In this document: piece by piece, positions 42,174-50,052 of the stretch
Position numbering within the stretch: position 1 is the first letter of the stretch
Layout of the letters: every line of letters starts with the position of its first letter
Assembly: GCA_934278995.1 (NCBI GenBank)
Contig: CAKQWM010000003.1
Span: forward strand, 1 to 64,000
Source of the DNA: an uncultured Clostridia bacterium
GTDB taxonomy: Bacteria; Bacillota; Clostridia; Christensenellales; Borkfalkiaceae
DNA: 64,000 nucleotides
Reading direction: 5' to 3'
Notes under the pieces: generated by a model
Database searches by the model: none
What the model was told of the DNA's origin: nothing
The model's input: the letters and a program-made list of their open reading frames with translations, nothing else
Program-made: the position numbers and the translations under genes

Positions 42174-43099
42174 AAATAGTATTTTTAGGTACGCCTTCTT
42201 TTGCCGTACCTTCCCTTAGCGCCTTATTAGAATCAAAACACGACGTTTTAGCCGTGGTTTGCCAGCCCGATAAAAAAGTCGGCAGAGAACAAAAAGTCGT
42301 ATTTTCTCCCGTAAAAGAATTAGCGATTAAAAACGGCGTAAAAGTTTTGCAATATACAAAAATAAGAACCGAAGGCGTTTCCGATTTAAAAAATCTTAAA
42401 CCGGATATTATGGTAAGTTGCGCTTACGGGCAGATTTTGTCGCAAGAAATAATCGATATCGCGCCGAAAGGCATCATAAACGTTCATGGTTCGTTGTTGC
42501 CAGAATACAGAGGCGCGTCGCCGATTCAGCAAGCCGTAATCGACGGCGTAAAAGAAACGGGCGTAACTATAATGCAAACCGACGTCGGCATAGATTCGGG
42601 CGATATTTTGTCCGTCGTAAAAACGCCTGTGGGAGATAAAGAAACGGCGGGCGAATTATTCGACAGATTATCTTATTTAGGCGCGCAATTGCTTTTAAAA
42701 ACGCTCGATAAAATCGAAACGGGCGAGATAACGCCGATAAAGCAGGACGAAACTTTGGCTACCCACGTTAAAATGATTAAAAAAGAGGACGCATTGATAG
42801 ACTGGTCCAAATCTGCCGAAGTTATTAAAAATCTCGTCAGAGGTATGAATCCCTGGCCCGTCGCTTATACTTACGCGAACGGCAAAATGCTTAAGATTTT
42901 CGACGCCGACGTTATAAGCGGCGACGATAGCGAGGTTTTCGGAAAAGTTTTACGTTGCGACGCAAAAAGCGGTTTAATCGTAAAATGCGGTGAAAACTCT
43001 TTAAGGATAAACGAATTGCAGTCTGAAGGTTGCAAACGCATGTCCGCGCGTGCTTTTTGTTCGGGCAGAAAACTTAACGTCGGCGATATTCTGAAATGA
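42170..43099 (+). CDS. fmt: Methionyl-tRNA formyltransferase
   Basis: A 309-residue enzyme transferring formyl from 10-formyl-THF (made by FolD) to initiator Met-tRNA. The start KIVFLGTPSFAVP, the catalytic region NVHGSLLPEYRGASPIQ (about residues 105-121) and the C-terminal OB domain are visible. The start is TTG 42170, overlapping the def stop, with AGAGGT 6 bases upstream; the longer frame from 42101 runs inside def and is rejected. The stop overlaps rsmB by four bases. Confidence 0.96.
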   Translation: MKIVFLGTPSFAVPSLSALLESKHDVLAVVCQPDKKVGREQKVVFSPVKELAIKNGVKVLQYTKIRTEGVSDLKNLKPDIMVSCAYGQILSQEIIDIAPKGIINVHGSLLPEYRGASPIQQAVIDGVKETGVTIMQTDVGIDSGDILSVVKTPVGDKETAGELFDRLSYLGAQLLLKTLDKIETGEITPIKQDETLATHVKMIKKEDALIDWSKSAEVIKNLVRGMNPWPVAYTYANGKMLKIFDADVISGDDSEVFGKVLRCDAKSGLIVKCGENSLRINELQSEGCKRMSARAFCSGRKLNVGDILK

Positions 43100-44328
43100 T
43101 TATTTTATTTTACGACTGTTACAGAATTTTAAGTGAAGTTTATAAAAACGGCGCTTACTTGAAACAAGCGATAAACGACGTCGAAATCGAGGAACTTAAC
43201 CGCGCAAAAACGACTAAAATCTGTTACGGCGTTCTCGATAAGAATATAGAACTCGATTACTATATTTCTTCGCTTTGCGGTAAAAATCCCAAATCATCGG
43301 TTAAAATTCTTTTAAAAATAGCGATTTATAACATTAAATACCTCGGTAAAAAACCTTACGCGGTAATTGACGCGACCGTTGAATTGTCTAAAAAAACAGG
43401 CAAAGGCGCAAACGCAGGTTTTATAAACGCAGTACTGAGAAAATTCGTTTCTGCAAAGTTTGAGTTACCGAAAGATAAAGTCAAATATTTGTCGGTAAAA
43501 TATTCTTACCCGGAATTTGCAGTCAAAAAAATTCTCGATACTTTTAAAGACGATGCCGAGGATATTCTGGCGTATGATAAAGAAACCTCTTACGTACGGT
43601 TTAAAAACGATTTTGACGCGGAAAGTTATTTAAATGACAGGAAATACGTTTACGAAAAAACTCCTTTTAAAAACTTGTTTTCCGTTCCTAAAATGAGGCT
43701 TGACGATGATTTTTATAAAGGCGTTTATACTTTCCAGTCAATAGGTTCGGTTGCAATATGCGACCAGATAAAAACAAACGGCTTAGTTTTTGATGCTTGC
43801 GCCGCGCCGGGAGGGAAAACCTGTCTTCTGGCGGAAAGGGTAAAGACGGTAACTTCTTGCGAAATACACGAGCATCGCATCAAACTTATAGAAAGTTACG
43901 TTAAGCGCATGGGTTTAGATAACGTAACCGTCGTAAATATCGATTCGACCGTTTTTAACCCGAATTTTAAAGAGCGTTTCGACGCGGTTTTATGCGACGT
44001 GCCTTGTTCGGGTTACGGAACAGTCAAGTCCAACCCCGATATTAAACTAAAAACCGTTGATTTTAAAGCATTGACAGCCCTTCAATTATCAATAATTAAA
44101 AATTGTTCCTTATATCTGAAAAGGGGAGGAACGCTTATTTATTCGACTTGTTCGATTTTCCGTGAAGAAAACGACGACGTCATCGAGCAAGCGCTTAAAG
44201 AATGTGATTTAACCGTTGAAAAAACCGACAGCCCGTTGAAAAATCTGAAAACAAAATACGGACTTCAATTTTTACCGAATATTTCCTTCGGCGCGGGCTT
44301 TTACCTTTGCAAACTCAAAAAAGAATGA
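43096..44328 (+). CDS. rsmB: 16S rRNA m5C967 methyltransferase RsmB
   Basis: A 410-residue RNA methyltransferase with an N-terminal NusB-like RNA-binding domain (to about residue 130) and a C-terminal SAM domain. The motifs DACAAPGGKTCLLAE (about residues 234-248), DVPCSGYGTVKSNPD (catalytic cysteine) and YSTCSIFREEND (second cysteine) are complete. It overlaps fmt (ATGA) and rlmN (ATGA). Confidence 0.95.
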   Translation: MIILFYDCYRILSEVYKNGAYLKQAINDVEIEELNRAKTTKICYGVLDKNIELDYYISSLCGKNPKSSVKILLKIAIYNIKYLGKKPYAVIDATVELSKKTGKGANAGFINAVLRKFVSAKFELPKDKVKYLSVKYSYPEFAVKKILDTFKDDAEDILAYDKETSYVRFKNDFDAESYLNDRKYVYEKTPFKNLFSVPKMRLDDDFYKGVYTFQSIGSVAICDQIKTNGLVFDACAAPGGKTCLLAERVKTVTSCEIHEHRIKLIESYVKRMGLDNVTVVNIDSTVFNPNFKERFDAVLCDVPCSGYGTVKSNPDIKLKTVDFKALTALQLSIIKNCSLYLKRGGTLIYSTCSIFREENDDVIEQALKECDLTVEKTDSPLKNLKTKYGLQFLPNISFGAGFYLCKLKKE

Positions 44329-45368
44329 TTTTACAGGATTTGAATTACGAAAAATTGAACGAACTTGTTTTAAGCCTCGGTGAACAATCTTTCAGAACGG
44401 GGCAGATTTTTCGTAATCTTCATAACGGAAAAAGTATTTCCGAAATGACCGACGTTTCCAAAAAGTTGAAATCCGCTTTGCTTGAAAATTACAGTGACTG
44501 CGCTATTGAAATAATTAAAGAACTAACCTCACGTGACGGCACCGGAAAATTTCTTTTCAAACTTACCGACGGCAACGTGATAGAAGGCGTTCTGATGAAT
44601 TATAAATACGGCAACACATTGTGCGTTTCCACGCAGGTCGGTTGTCGCATGGGTTGCGCTTTTTGCGCTTCGACTATAAACGGACTTGTGCGTAATCTTA
44701 CTTCCGGCGAAATACTGTCCGAAGTTTTAGTCGTAAACAAAACGTTAGGCGGCGACGTATTAAAAAGACGAATTACCAACGTGGTTTTAATGGGTAGCGG
44801 CGAGCCTCTCGACAATTACGACAACGTTATAAATTTTCTGAGATTATTATCGTGCAAAGAAGGCATAAACATCAGCCCGAGAAACGTCAGTTTGTCAACT
44901 TGCGGAATCGTTCCGAAAATGTACGAACTTTCAACGGAAGGGTTACCCGTAAATCTTACGATTTCTTTACATTCTCCCTTTGACGAGGAAAGGCGTAAAA
45001 TCATGCCTGTCGCAAACGCATATACGATCGGTGAAATAATACAAGCGGCGGATAACTATTTTAAAAAAACCGGCAGACGGTATTACTTTGAGTATTCTCT
45101 GATTTCGGGCGTAAACGACACCGATAAATGCGTTCGGGAACTTCAAAGACTTTTATCCGGTAAACCGTGCCACGTCAATCTGATTCGTTTAAATACGGTA
45201 AAAGAAAAAAAACTTATTGCAACCACCGATAAAAATGCGGAAGAATTTTTGAATAAACTGAAAAAAGCAGGGCTTTCGGCAACGTTGCGTCGCAGAACGG
45301 GCGCCGATATCGACGGCGCTTGCGGTCAATTAAGAAGAAGATTTATCAAAGGAGAGAAAACAGATTAA
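44325..45368 (+). CDS. rlmN: Dual-specificity RNA methyltransferase RlmN
   Basis: A 347-residue radical-SAM enzyme making 2-methyladenosine at 23S A2503 and tRNA A37. CRMGCAFC places the cluster cysteines at 107, 111 and 114; GSGEPLDNYDNV and the C-terminal LRRRTGADIDGACGQLR with the resolving cysteine follow. ATG 44325 overlaps the rsmB stop and is preferred to TTG 44307. The stop codon overlaps an ATT that probably starts rsgA. The prpC and prkC genes normally between rlmN and rsgA are absent. Confidence 0.96.
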   Translation: MILQDLNYEKLNELVLSLGEQSFRTGQIFRNLHNGKSISEMTDVSKKLKSALLENYSDCAIEIIKELTSRDGTGKFLFKLTDGNVIEGVLMNYKYGNTLCVSTQVGCRMGCAFCASTINGLVRNLTSGEILSEVLVVNKTLGGDVLKRRITNVVLMGSGEPLDNYDNVINFLRLLSCKEGINISPRNVSLSTCGIVPKMYELSTEGLPVNLTISLHSPFDEERRKIMPVANAYTIGEIIQAADNYFKKTGRRYYFEYSLISGVNDTDKCVRELQRLLSGKPCHVNLIRLNTVKEKKLIATTDKNAEEFLNKLKKAGLSATLRRRTGADIDGACGQLRRRFIKGEKTD

Positions 45369-46212
45369 AGGAATAATCATAAAAAGCCGTTCAAAAGAAT
45401 TTATCGTTTTGTCGGAAGGTAAAGAATACCTTCTTACGGCGCGCGGTAATCTTAAATTGAACGATAAGAGGCTTGTTACGGGCGATAAAGTCGAATTTGA
45501 CGGCGGAGTAATTACTAAAATCGAAGACAGAAAATCGGTCATTATGCGCCCGAAAGTAGCCAACGTCGATGCAGTCAATTTAGTTATTGCGTCAACGCCC
45601 GCGCCCGATTATACGCTGATAGACAAAATGCTTATTTGGTGTTTTAAATCGGGTGTGGAAGTTTATATTACCGTAAACAAATGCGACGTTGACGAAAAAA
45701 CCGCCGAATACGTAAAAATCAATTACGATAAGGCGTGCGACGGATTGTTTTTCGTCAGCGCCGAAACGGGAGAAGGCGTAAGAAATCTTGTTGACGCATT
45801 AAGGGGCAAACTTTGCTGTTTTGCAGGTCAGTCGGCGGTCGGCAAAACCTCCCTTTGCAACTCGATTTTCGGTAAGAATCATGCAGTTAATACCGTAAGC
45901 GAAAAAACGGACAGGGGAAGACATACCACGACCTCGCGCGAGATACATTATTCCGACGACCTTTTTATAATCGATACGCCGGGTTTTTCATCTTTCGATA
46001 TCGAAACGATCGGTAGTTACGAATTGATGAATTATTATAAAGATTTTTCGCCGTATAACGGCAAATGTTATTTTGTCGGCTGTATGCACGTAAACGAGCC
46101 GGATTGTCTTGTAAAAGAGGCTGTTAAAAACGATAAAATATCTGCCGACAGATATAAAAGATACGTTACCATTTATAAGGAAATCAAAGAATATGAAAAA
46201 CGAAAATATTAA
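45364..46212 (+). CDS. rsgA: Ribosome small-subunit GTPase RsgA; probable AUU start
   Basis: RsgA is a circularly permuted GTPase acting late in 30S maturation. Read from 45364 it has 282 residues: N-terminal OB fold starting KGIIIKSRSKEF, G domain with GQSAVGKTS (155-163), DTPGFSSF, and a C-terminal zinc module C-x4-C-x-H-x5-C (CYFVGCMHVNEPDC). The only standard start is TTG 45409, which deletes the first OB strand. ATT 45364 follows AAAGGAG at normal spacing and overlaps the rlmN stop as ATTAA, so initiation at AUU is the best reading. The stop lies 20 bases inside rpe. Confidence 0.9.
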   Translation: MKGIIIKSRSKEFIVLSEGKEYLLTARGNLKLNDKRLVTGDKVEFDGGVITKIEDRKSVIMRPKVANVDAVNLVIASTPAPDYTLIDKMLIWCFKSGVEVYITVNKCDVDEKTAEYVKINYDKACDGLFFVSAETGEGVRNLVDALRGKLCCFAGQSAVGKTSLCNSIFGKNHAVNTVSEKTDRGRHTTTSREIHYSDDLFIIDTPGFSSFDIETIGSYELMNYYKDFSPYNGKCYFVGCMHVNEPDCLVKEAVKNDKISADRYKRYVTIYKEIKEYEKRKY

Positions 46213-46855
46213 AATTGCTCCGTCGATATTGTCTGCCGATTTTTCAAAAATGGGAGAAGAAGTAGCAAATATCGAAAGTTGCGGGGCGGACATCATACAC
46301 TGCGACGTTATGGACGGAGTTTTCGTTCCGAATATTACTTTCGGAATTAAAATGGTTTCCGATATCAGAAAGCATACGAAATTGCCTCTCGATTGCCATC
46401 TTATGATAGTCAATCCGCAAAATTACGTCAGACAGTTTGCAATAGCGGGAGCCGATTATATTACCGTTCATTACGAGGCTTGTAAAAGCAATACTTCGGA
46501 AGTTTTAAAACTTATCAAAGAACAAAACGTTAAATGCGGCGTCGTGATAAATCCCGATACCGATCCTCACGATATAGCAGATCTGATACCGCTTTGCGAT
46601 ATGGTTCTGATAATGAGCGTATTTCCGGGTTTCGGAGGTCAATCTTTTATAAAATCTGCGCTCGAAAGCGTTAAATTCGTTAAAAATTACGTTGTAACGC
46701 ATAATTTGAATACGCTCGTTGAAATCGACGGCGGTATAAATTACGAAACGGTAAAACTCGCAAAGCAAGCGGGCGCGGACGTCATCGTTGCGGGGAACGC
46801 CGTTTTCAGCGCGTCCGACAGACGCGAAGCGATTGAAAAATTAAGAACTTTATGA
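46193..46855 (+). CDS. rpe: Ribulose-phosphate 3-epimerase
   Basis: A 220-residue TIM-barrel enzyme interconverting ribulose-5-phosphate and xylulose-5-phosphate. The start IKIAPSILSADFSKM, the metal ligand region HCDVMDGVFVPNITFG, DCHLMI, SVFPGFGGQ and VEIDGGIN motifs are complete. AAGGAAA lies about 10 bases upstream. It overlaps rsgA by 20 bases and thiN by four (ATGA). Confidence 0.97.
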   Translation: MKNENIKIAPSILSADFSKMGEEVANIESCGADIIHCDVMDGVFVPNITFGIKMVSDIRKHTKLPLDCHLMIVNPQNYVRQFAIAGADYITVHYEACKSNTSEVLKLIKEQNVKCGVVINPDTDPHDIADLIPLCDMVLIMSVFPGFGGQSFIKSALESVKFVKNYVVTHNLNTLVEIDGGINYETVKLAKQAGADVIVAGNAVFSASDRREAIEKLRTL

Positions 46856-47454
46856 AAACGGTAATTTCACTCAACGGCGAAAAGTTACGTAACTATAAGG
46901 TAGATAAAAGCAATTATTATATTGCTTGCGACGGCGGATACGAATATTTGAAAGAAAACGGAATCGAACCGAATTTCGTTTTGGGTGATTTCGATTCTTT
47001 AGGATTTATTCCCGAAGGGGCGGAGGTATTTTCTTCCGATAAAAATTATACCGACGGCGAACTCGGTTTAATGAAAGCGCTTTCGCTCAAACCGGATTTT
47101 ATCGAGTTTATAAACGTCGGGGGAGGAAGGGACGATCAGTTTTTTGCAAACGTCGGTTTACTTGAAAAAGCAACCAAAACGGGTGTTAAATGTAAAGCGA
47201 TTACCAACGCAGGCGACGTTTATTTCGTTAAAGACGAGATATCCGTCAATACGAGAAAAGGAAAAATCGTTTCGGTTTATCCTTTGGAAAAGTCCGTTTT
47301 ACTTAGTTCAGAGGGGCTTAAATATCCTTTTAACGGTTTTAACGTGGAAAGAGGCGATACTTTAGGAATATCGAACGAGTCCGTCGATGACGTTATTTAT
47401 ATAAAAATCCGCGGCGCGGTATTACTTTTCGTAAACGAAAAAGCAACTTCCTGA
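46852..47454 (+). CDS. thiN: Thiamine pyrophosphokinase
   Basis: A 200-residue enzyme making thiamine diphosphate from thiamine and ATP. The motifs ACDGGYEYL, GDFDSLG, DGELGLMKAL and GGGRDDQFFANV match the family. In Bacillus spoVM lies just after thiN; here the space to rpmB is filled by two terminators and holds no such ORF. The stop codon sits in the loop of the terminator hairpin. Confidence 0.93.
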   Translation: MKTVISLNGEKLRNYKVDKSNYYIACDGGYEYLKENGIEPNFVLGDFDSLGFIPEGAEVFSSDKNYTDGELGLMKALSLKPDFIEFINVGGGRDDQFFANVGLLEKATKTGVKCKAITNAGDVYFVKDEISVNTRKGKIVSVYPLEKSVLLSSEGLKYPFNGFNVERGDTLGISNESVDDVIYIKIRGAVLLFVNEKATS

Positions 47455-47474
47455 ATTTTCGGAAGTTGCTTTTT
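47438..47474 (+). terminator. Terminator overlapping the end of thiN
   Basis: AAAAAGCAACTTCC (47438-47451) pairs perfectly with GGAAGTTGCTTTTT (47461-47474). The thiN stop codon lies in the loop. It ends the priA-to-thiN operon. Confidence 0.92.
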
Positions 47475-47476
47475 AA

Positions 47477-47510
47477 ATAAAATAAAAAGGTCGCGTAAAT
47501 GCGCGACCGT
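47477..47510 (-). terminator. Terminator of rpmB (reverse strand)
   Basis: GGTCGCG (47489-47495) and CGCGACC (47502-47508) form the stem; on the reverse strand it is followed by a T-rich run (complement of the A-run at 47484-47488). It lies just past the rpmB stop. Confidence 0.88.
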
Positions 47511-47518
47511 AATTTAAT

Positions 47519-47710
47519 TTAGGCTCTTTCAAAACCTTTGCCCGATTTAAGGCAACGGGTACAAACGTATTCAGAGGATACAACGCCGTCTTTAACGATT
47601 TTAACCTTCTGAACGTTTGCATTGTAGGAGCGTGGTGTTTTGCGGTTACTGTGGCTTACCAAATTTCCGCCAAGTTTACCCTTACCGCATACGCTGCAAA
47701 CTCTTGACAT
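47519..47710 (-). CDS. rpmB: 50S ribosomal protein L28, zinc-type
   Basis: A 63-residue ribosomal protein with the four cysteines of the zinc-binding form (CSVCGKG near the N terminus and CTRCLKSG near the C terminus). The ATG at 47710 follows GGAGGTG; a longer frame with 22 extra residues starts within the promoter region and is rejected. It has its own promoter and terminator, and is the only small reverse-strand gene in this part, as in Bacillus. Confidence 0.96.
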   Translation of the reverse strand: MSRVCSVCGKGKLGGNLVSHSNRKTPRSYNANVQKVKIVKDGVVSSEYVCTRCLKSGKGFERA

Positions 47711-47747
47711 ATAAACACCTCCAATACGTTTTGATTTCAGCCTTAAT

Positions 47748-47776
47748 AATATAACATTTATAAAAGCAAAAATCAA
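47748..47776 (-). promoter_or_regulatory. Sigma-A promoter of rpmB
   Basis: On the reverse strand TTGATT (47776-47771), 17-base spacer, TATATT (47753-47748), about 37 bases before the rpmB ATG. Confidence 0.78.
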
Positions 47777-47878
47777 CTTATTTTACCGACTTTTTGATAG
47801 TTTTTGTATTTTTTTTGACCGATAGCGCCATTTAAAGGGCGTCAAAACCGCAAAAAACCGAAAATCGATAAAAAATTG

Positions 47879-47907
47879 TTGCAAAACAACGTAGATTAGT
47901 GTAAAAT
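47879..47907 (+). promoter_or_regulatory. Sigma-A promoter of the second asp23-type gene
   Basis: TTGCAA (47879-47884), 17-base spacer, TAAAAT (47902-47907), with an AAGGAG ribosome-binding site downstream. Confidence 0.78.
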
Positions 47908-47932
47908 AGTTTCGTTAAGAAGGAGATTCGCT

Positions 47933-48280
47933 ATGTCTGTAAGTACTACTAATATATACGGTCAAATTATAATTTCAGACGAAACTATAGCCAAAGTCGC
48001 TTCGCATGCGGCGTTGGATTGTTACGGCATAGTCGAATTAGTCCCGAGGAGAGTTAAGGATTCTTTGAACGGCTTATTGAAAGGTCAAAGATCTACCGGT
48101 ACCAACGTTGTAACGAGCGGTGATAAAATTTTTATAGACATTTCCGTAATAATCAAATTCGGCGTGTCTTTATCTGCCGTTGCGGAAACGTTGAAACTTA
48201 CCGTTAAATACAATGTTGAAAAGTTTACGGGCATGGTTGTTGATACCGTCAACGTCAACATCGTAGGGGTTAAACTTTAA
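47933..48280 (+). CDS. yloU: Asp23/YloU-type protein
   Basis: A 115-residue Asp23 family (DUF322) protein without membrane segments. The pattern GQIIISDETIAKVASHAALD at residues 9-28 and the C-terminal VKYNVEKFTGMVVDTVNVNI are typical. It is paired with the FakA/YloV gene as in most Firmicutes, suggesting a role around fatty-acid or envelope homeostasis, although the biochemical function is not settled. AAGGAG lies 8 bases before the ATG. Confidence 0.92.
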   Translation: MSVSTTNIYGQIIISDETIAKVASHAALDCYGIVELVPRRVKDSLNGLLKGQRSTGTNVVTSGDKIFIDISVIIKFGVSLSAVAETLKLTVKYNVEKFTGMVVDTVNVNIVGVKL

Positions 48281-48359
48281 TTTTTTTATGCTTTTTGTTC
48301 TGTTATTTTCGTAGAACGTCATAAAGTTTAATCAAAATTTCTGTATTTGAAGGATTATT

Positions 48360-49994
48360 ATGCTAAAAACCATAAACGGAGCCATGTTTGCAAACATGGT
48401 TATCAGCGGTTCCAAACTGCTCGAAGTTAACCGTGCGAAAATCGACGCGTTAAACGTTTTTCCCGTGCCCGACGGTGATACGGGTACGAATATGTGCGCG
48501 ACTTTAAGTTCCGCAGTAAAAGAATTAAAATCTTGCCACTCAAATCGTCTTTCCGATATTTGCGACACCGTGTCACGCGCGTGCCTCAGGGGCGCCAGAG
48601 GAAACTCGGGCGTTATTACGTCGCAGATTATGAAAGGTTTATGCAAGTGCTTCAGGGATCTTGACGAGATTTCTGTTAAAGATTTCGTTAAGGCGATGAA
48701 AGCCGCAACCGATACCGCATACGCTGCCGTCAACAAACCTAAAGAAGGTACTATTTTAACGGTTTGCAGAATGATGAGCGCTTGCGCAAGCACGCAACGC
48801 GGGAGAGATATTCTCGTATTTTTCGAGAATATTATCGCCGCCGGCGAAGAAGCCCTTGCTTCCACTCCGGAACTTCTTCCCGTTCTGAAAAAAGCGGGGG
48901 TTGTCGATTCCGGCGGTATGGGGCTTGTTACCATCTTTAAAGGTATGTTCGCCGCTTTAAAAGGAGAAGAAATTTCCGACGACGGCATCGAAAAAGATAA
49001 TAAAGAAGAGTCTCTTAAAAAAGACGATCATATCGTTCCCGATTTGTCGAATTTAAGCAGTATTCAATACGCTTATTGTACGGAGTTTTTTATAATCAAT
49101 CTTAAAAAGAAAACGACTTTGGCGGATATCGACAGATTATCTGAAACGCTCAACAATATCGGCGACAGCGTTATTTGCGTAGGAGATTTGGAACTCGTTA
49201 AAGTACACGTACACACAAACGCCCCCGGCATTGCTTTGACCAAGGCGTTGCAACTCGGCGAACTCGATAAAGTTAAAATCGAAAACATGCTCGAACAAAA
49301 TCGTTCGCTTCAACGTAAGTACGAAGCCGAAAGAAAACCGATAGGTTTAATTTCGGTTGCGCAGGGCGAAGGCTTGGTTGCGATGTTTAAAGAACTTAAT
49401 TGCGACAGAGTTATCGAGGGCGGTCAAACGATGAATCCGAGCGCAAGCGATATTGCCGACGCCGTATTGCAGGTTAACGCAAGTACGATTTTCGTTTTCC
49501 CCAACAATAAAAATATAATTTTGGCTGCCGAACAAAGTAAATCTTTGGTAGAGGGCAGAAAAATCATAGTCGTGCCGACTAAAAACATTCCTCAGGGATT
49601 AGCCGCCGCTATGGCGTACGATCCGGACGCGCCCGCAGACGAAAACCTGATGAATATGTTACACGCGATAGACAGCGTTTCGGACGGGCAGGTTACTTAC
49701 GCGGTAAGAAACACCACCGTCGGCGGGTTCAGCCTCAAAAAAGGCGATTATATAGGACTTAACAGTAAACGCATTTTGTCCAAAGGCACGACGATAAACG
49801 GCGCAACGTTGAAACTTATCGAAAAATTAAAAGATAAAAGTCATTCGCTTATCAATATTTATTATGGCGCAGACGTAAAAGAACAGGACGCAATGATGCT
49901 CAAAGAGGAAGTCGAAGCCGTATATCCCGATTGTGACGTAGAGTGCTATTACGGCGGGCAGGCGGTTTACTATTATATTTTATCGTTAGAATAA
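48360..49994 (+). CDS. fakA: Fatty acid kinase subunit FakA (YloV)
   Basis: A 544-residue protein with an N-terminal DhaL-type nucleotide-binding domain (VFPVPDGDTGTNM near residues 34-46, GARGNSGVITSQI) and C-terminal middle and FakB-binding domains. FakA phosphorylates fatty acids presented by FakB (DegV) proteins so they can enter phospholipid synthesis. No fakB lies nearby. AAGGA precedes the ATG. A terminator separates it from recG. Confidence 0.93.
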   Translation: MLKTINGAMFANMVISGSKLLEVNRAKIDALNVFPVPDGDTGTNMCATLSSAVKELKSCHSNRLSDICDTVSRACLRGARGNSGVITSQIMKGLCKCFRDLDEISVKDFVKAMKAATDTAYAAVNKPKEGTILTVCRMMSACASTQRGRDILVFFENIIAAGEEALASTPELLPVLKKAGVVDSGGMGLVTIFKGMFAALKGEEISDDGIEKDNKEESLKKDDHIVPDLSNLSSIQYAYCTEFFIINLKKKTTLADIDRLSETLNNIGDSVICVGDLELVKVHVHTNAPGIALTKALQLGELDKVKIENMLEQNRSLQRKYEAERKPIGLISVAQGEGLVAMFKELNCDRVIEGGQTMNPSASDIADAVLQVNASTIFVFPNNKNIILAAEQSKSLVEGRKIIVVPTKNIPQGLAAAMAYDPDAPADENLMNMLHAIDSVSDGQVTYAVRNTTVGGFSLKKGDYIGLNSKRILSKGTTINGATLKLIEKLKDKSHSLINIYYGADVKEQDAMMLKEEVEAVYPDCDVECYYGGQAVYYYILSLE

Positions 49995-50020
49995 AATCAG
50001 GTCGCGGTTTTAACGCGAAT

Positions 50021-50049
50021 GGGAAAAACGCAAAGTTTTTCCCTTTTTT
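50021..50049 (+). terminator. Terminator directly against the recG start
   Basis: GGGAAAAAC (50021-50029) pairs perfectly with GTTTTTCCC (50035-50043) around GCAAA, then six T (50044-50049). The T-run ends 3 bases before the recG ATG, leaving no room for a ribosome-binding site. Confidence 0.9.
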
Positions 50050-50052
50050 ATC

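Noticed and set aside
48332..48988. 218-codon reverse-strand ORF inside fakA
   Set aside because: It is antisense to the conserved DhaL domain and shows no recognisable product; a codon-bias shadow.
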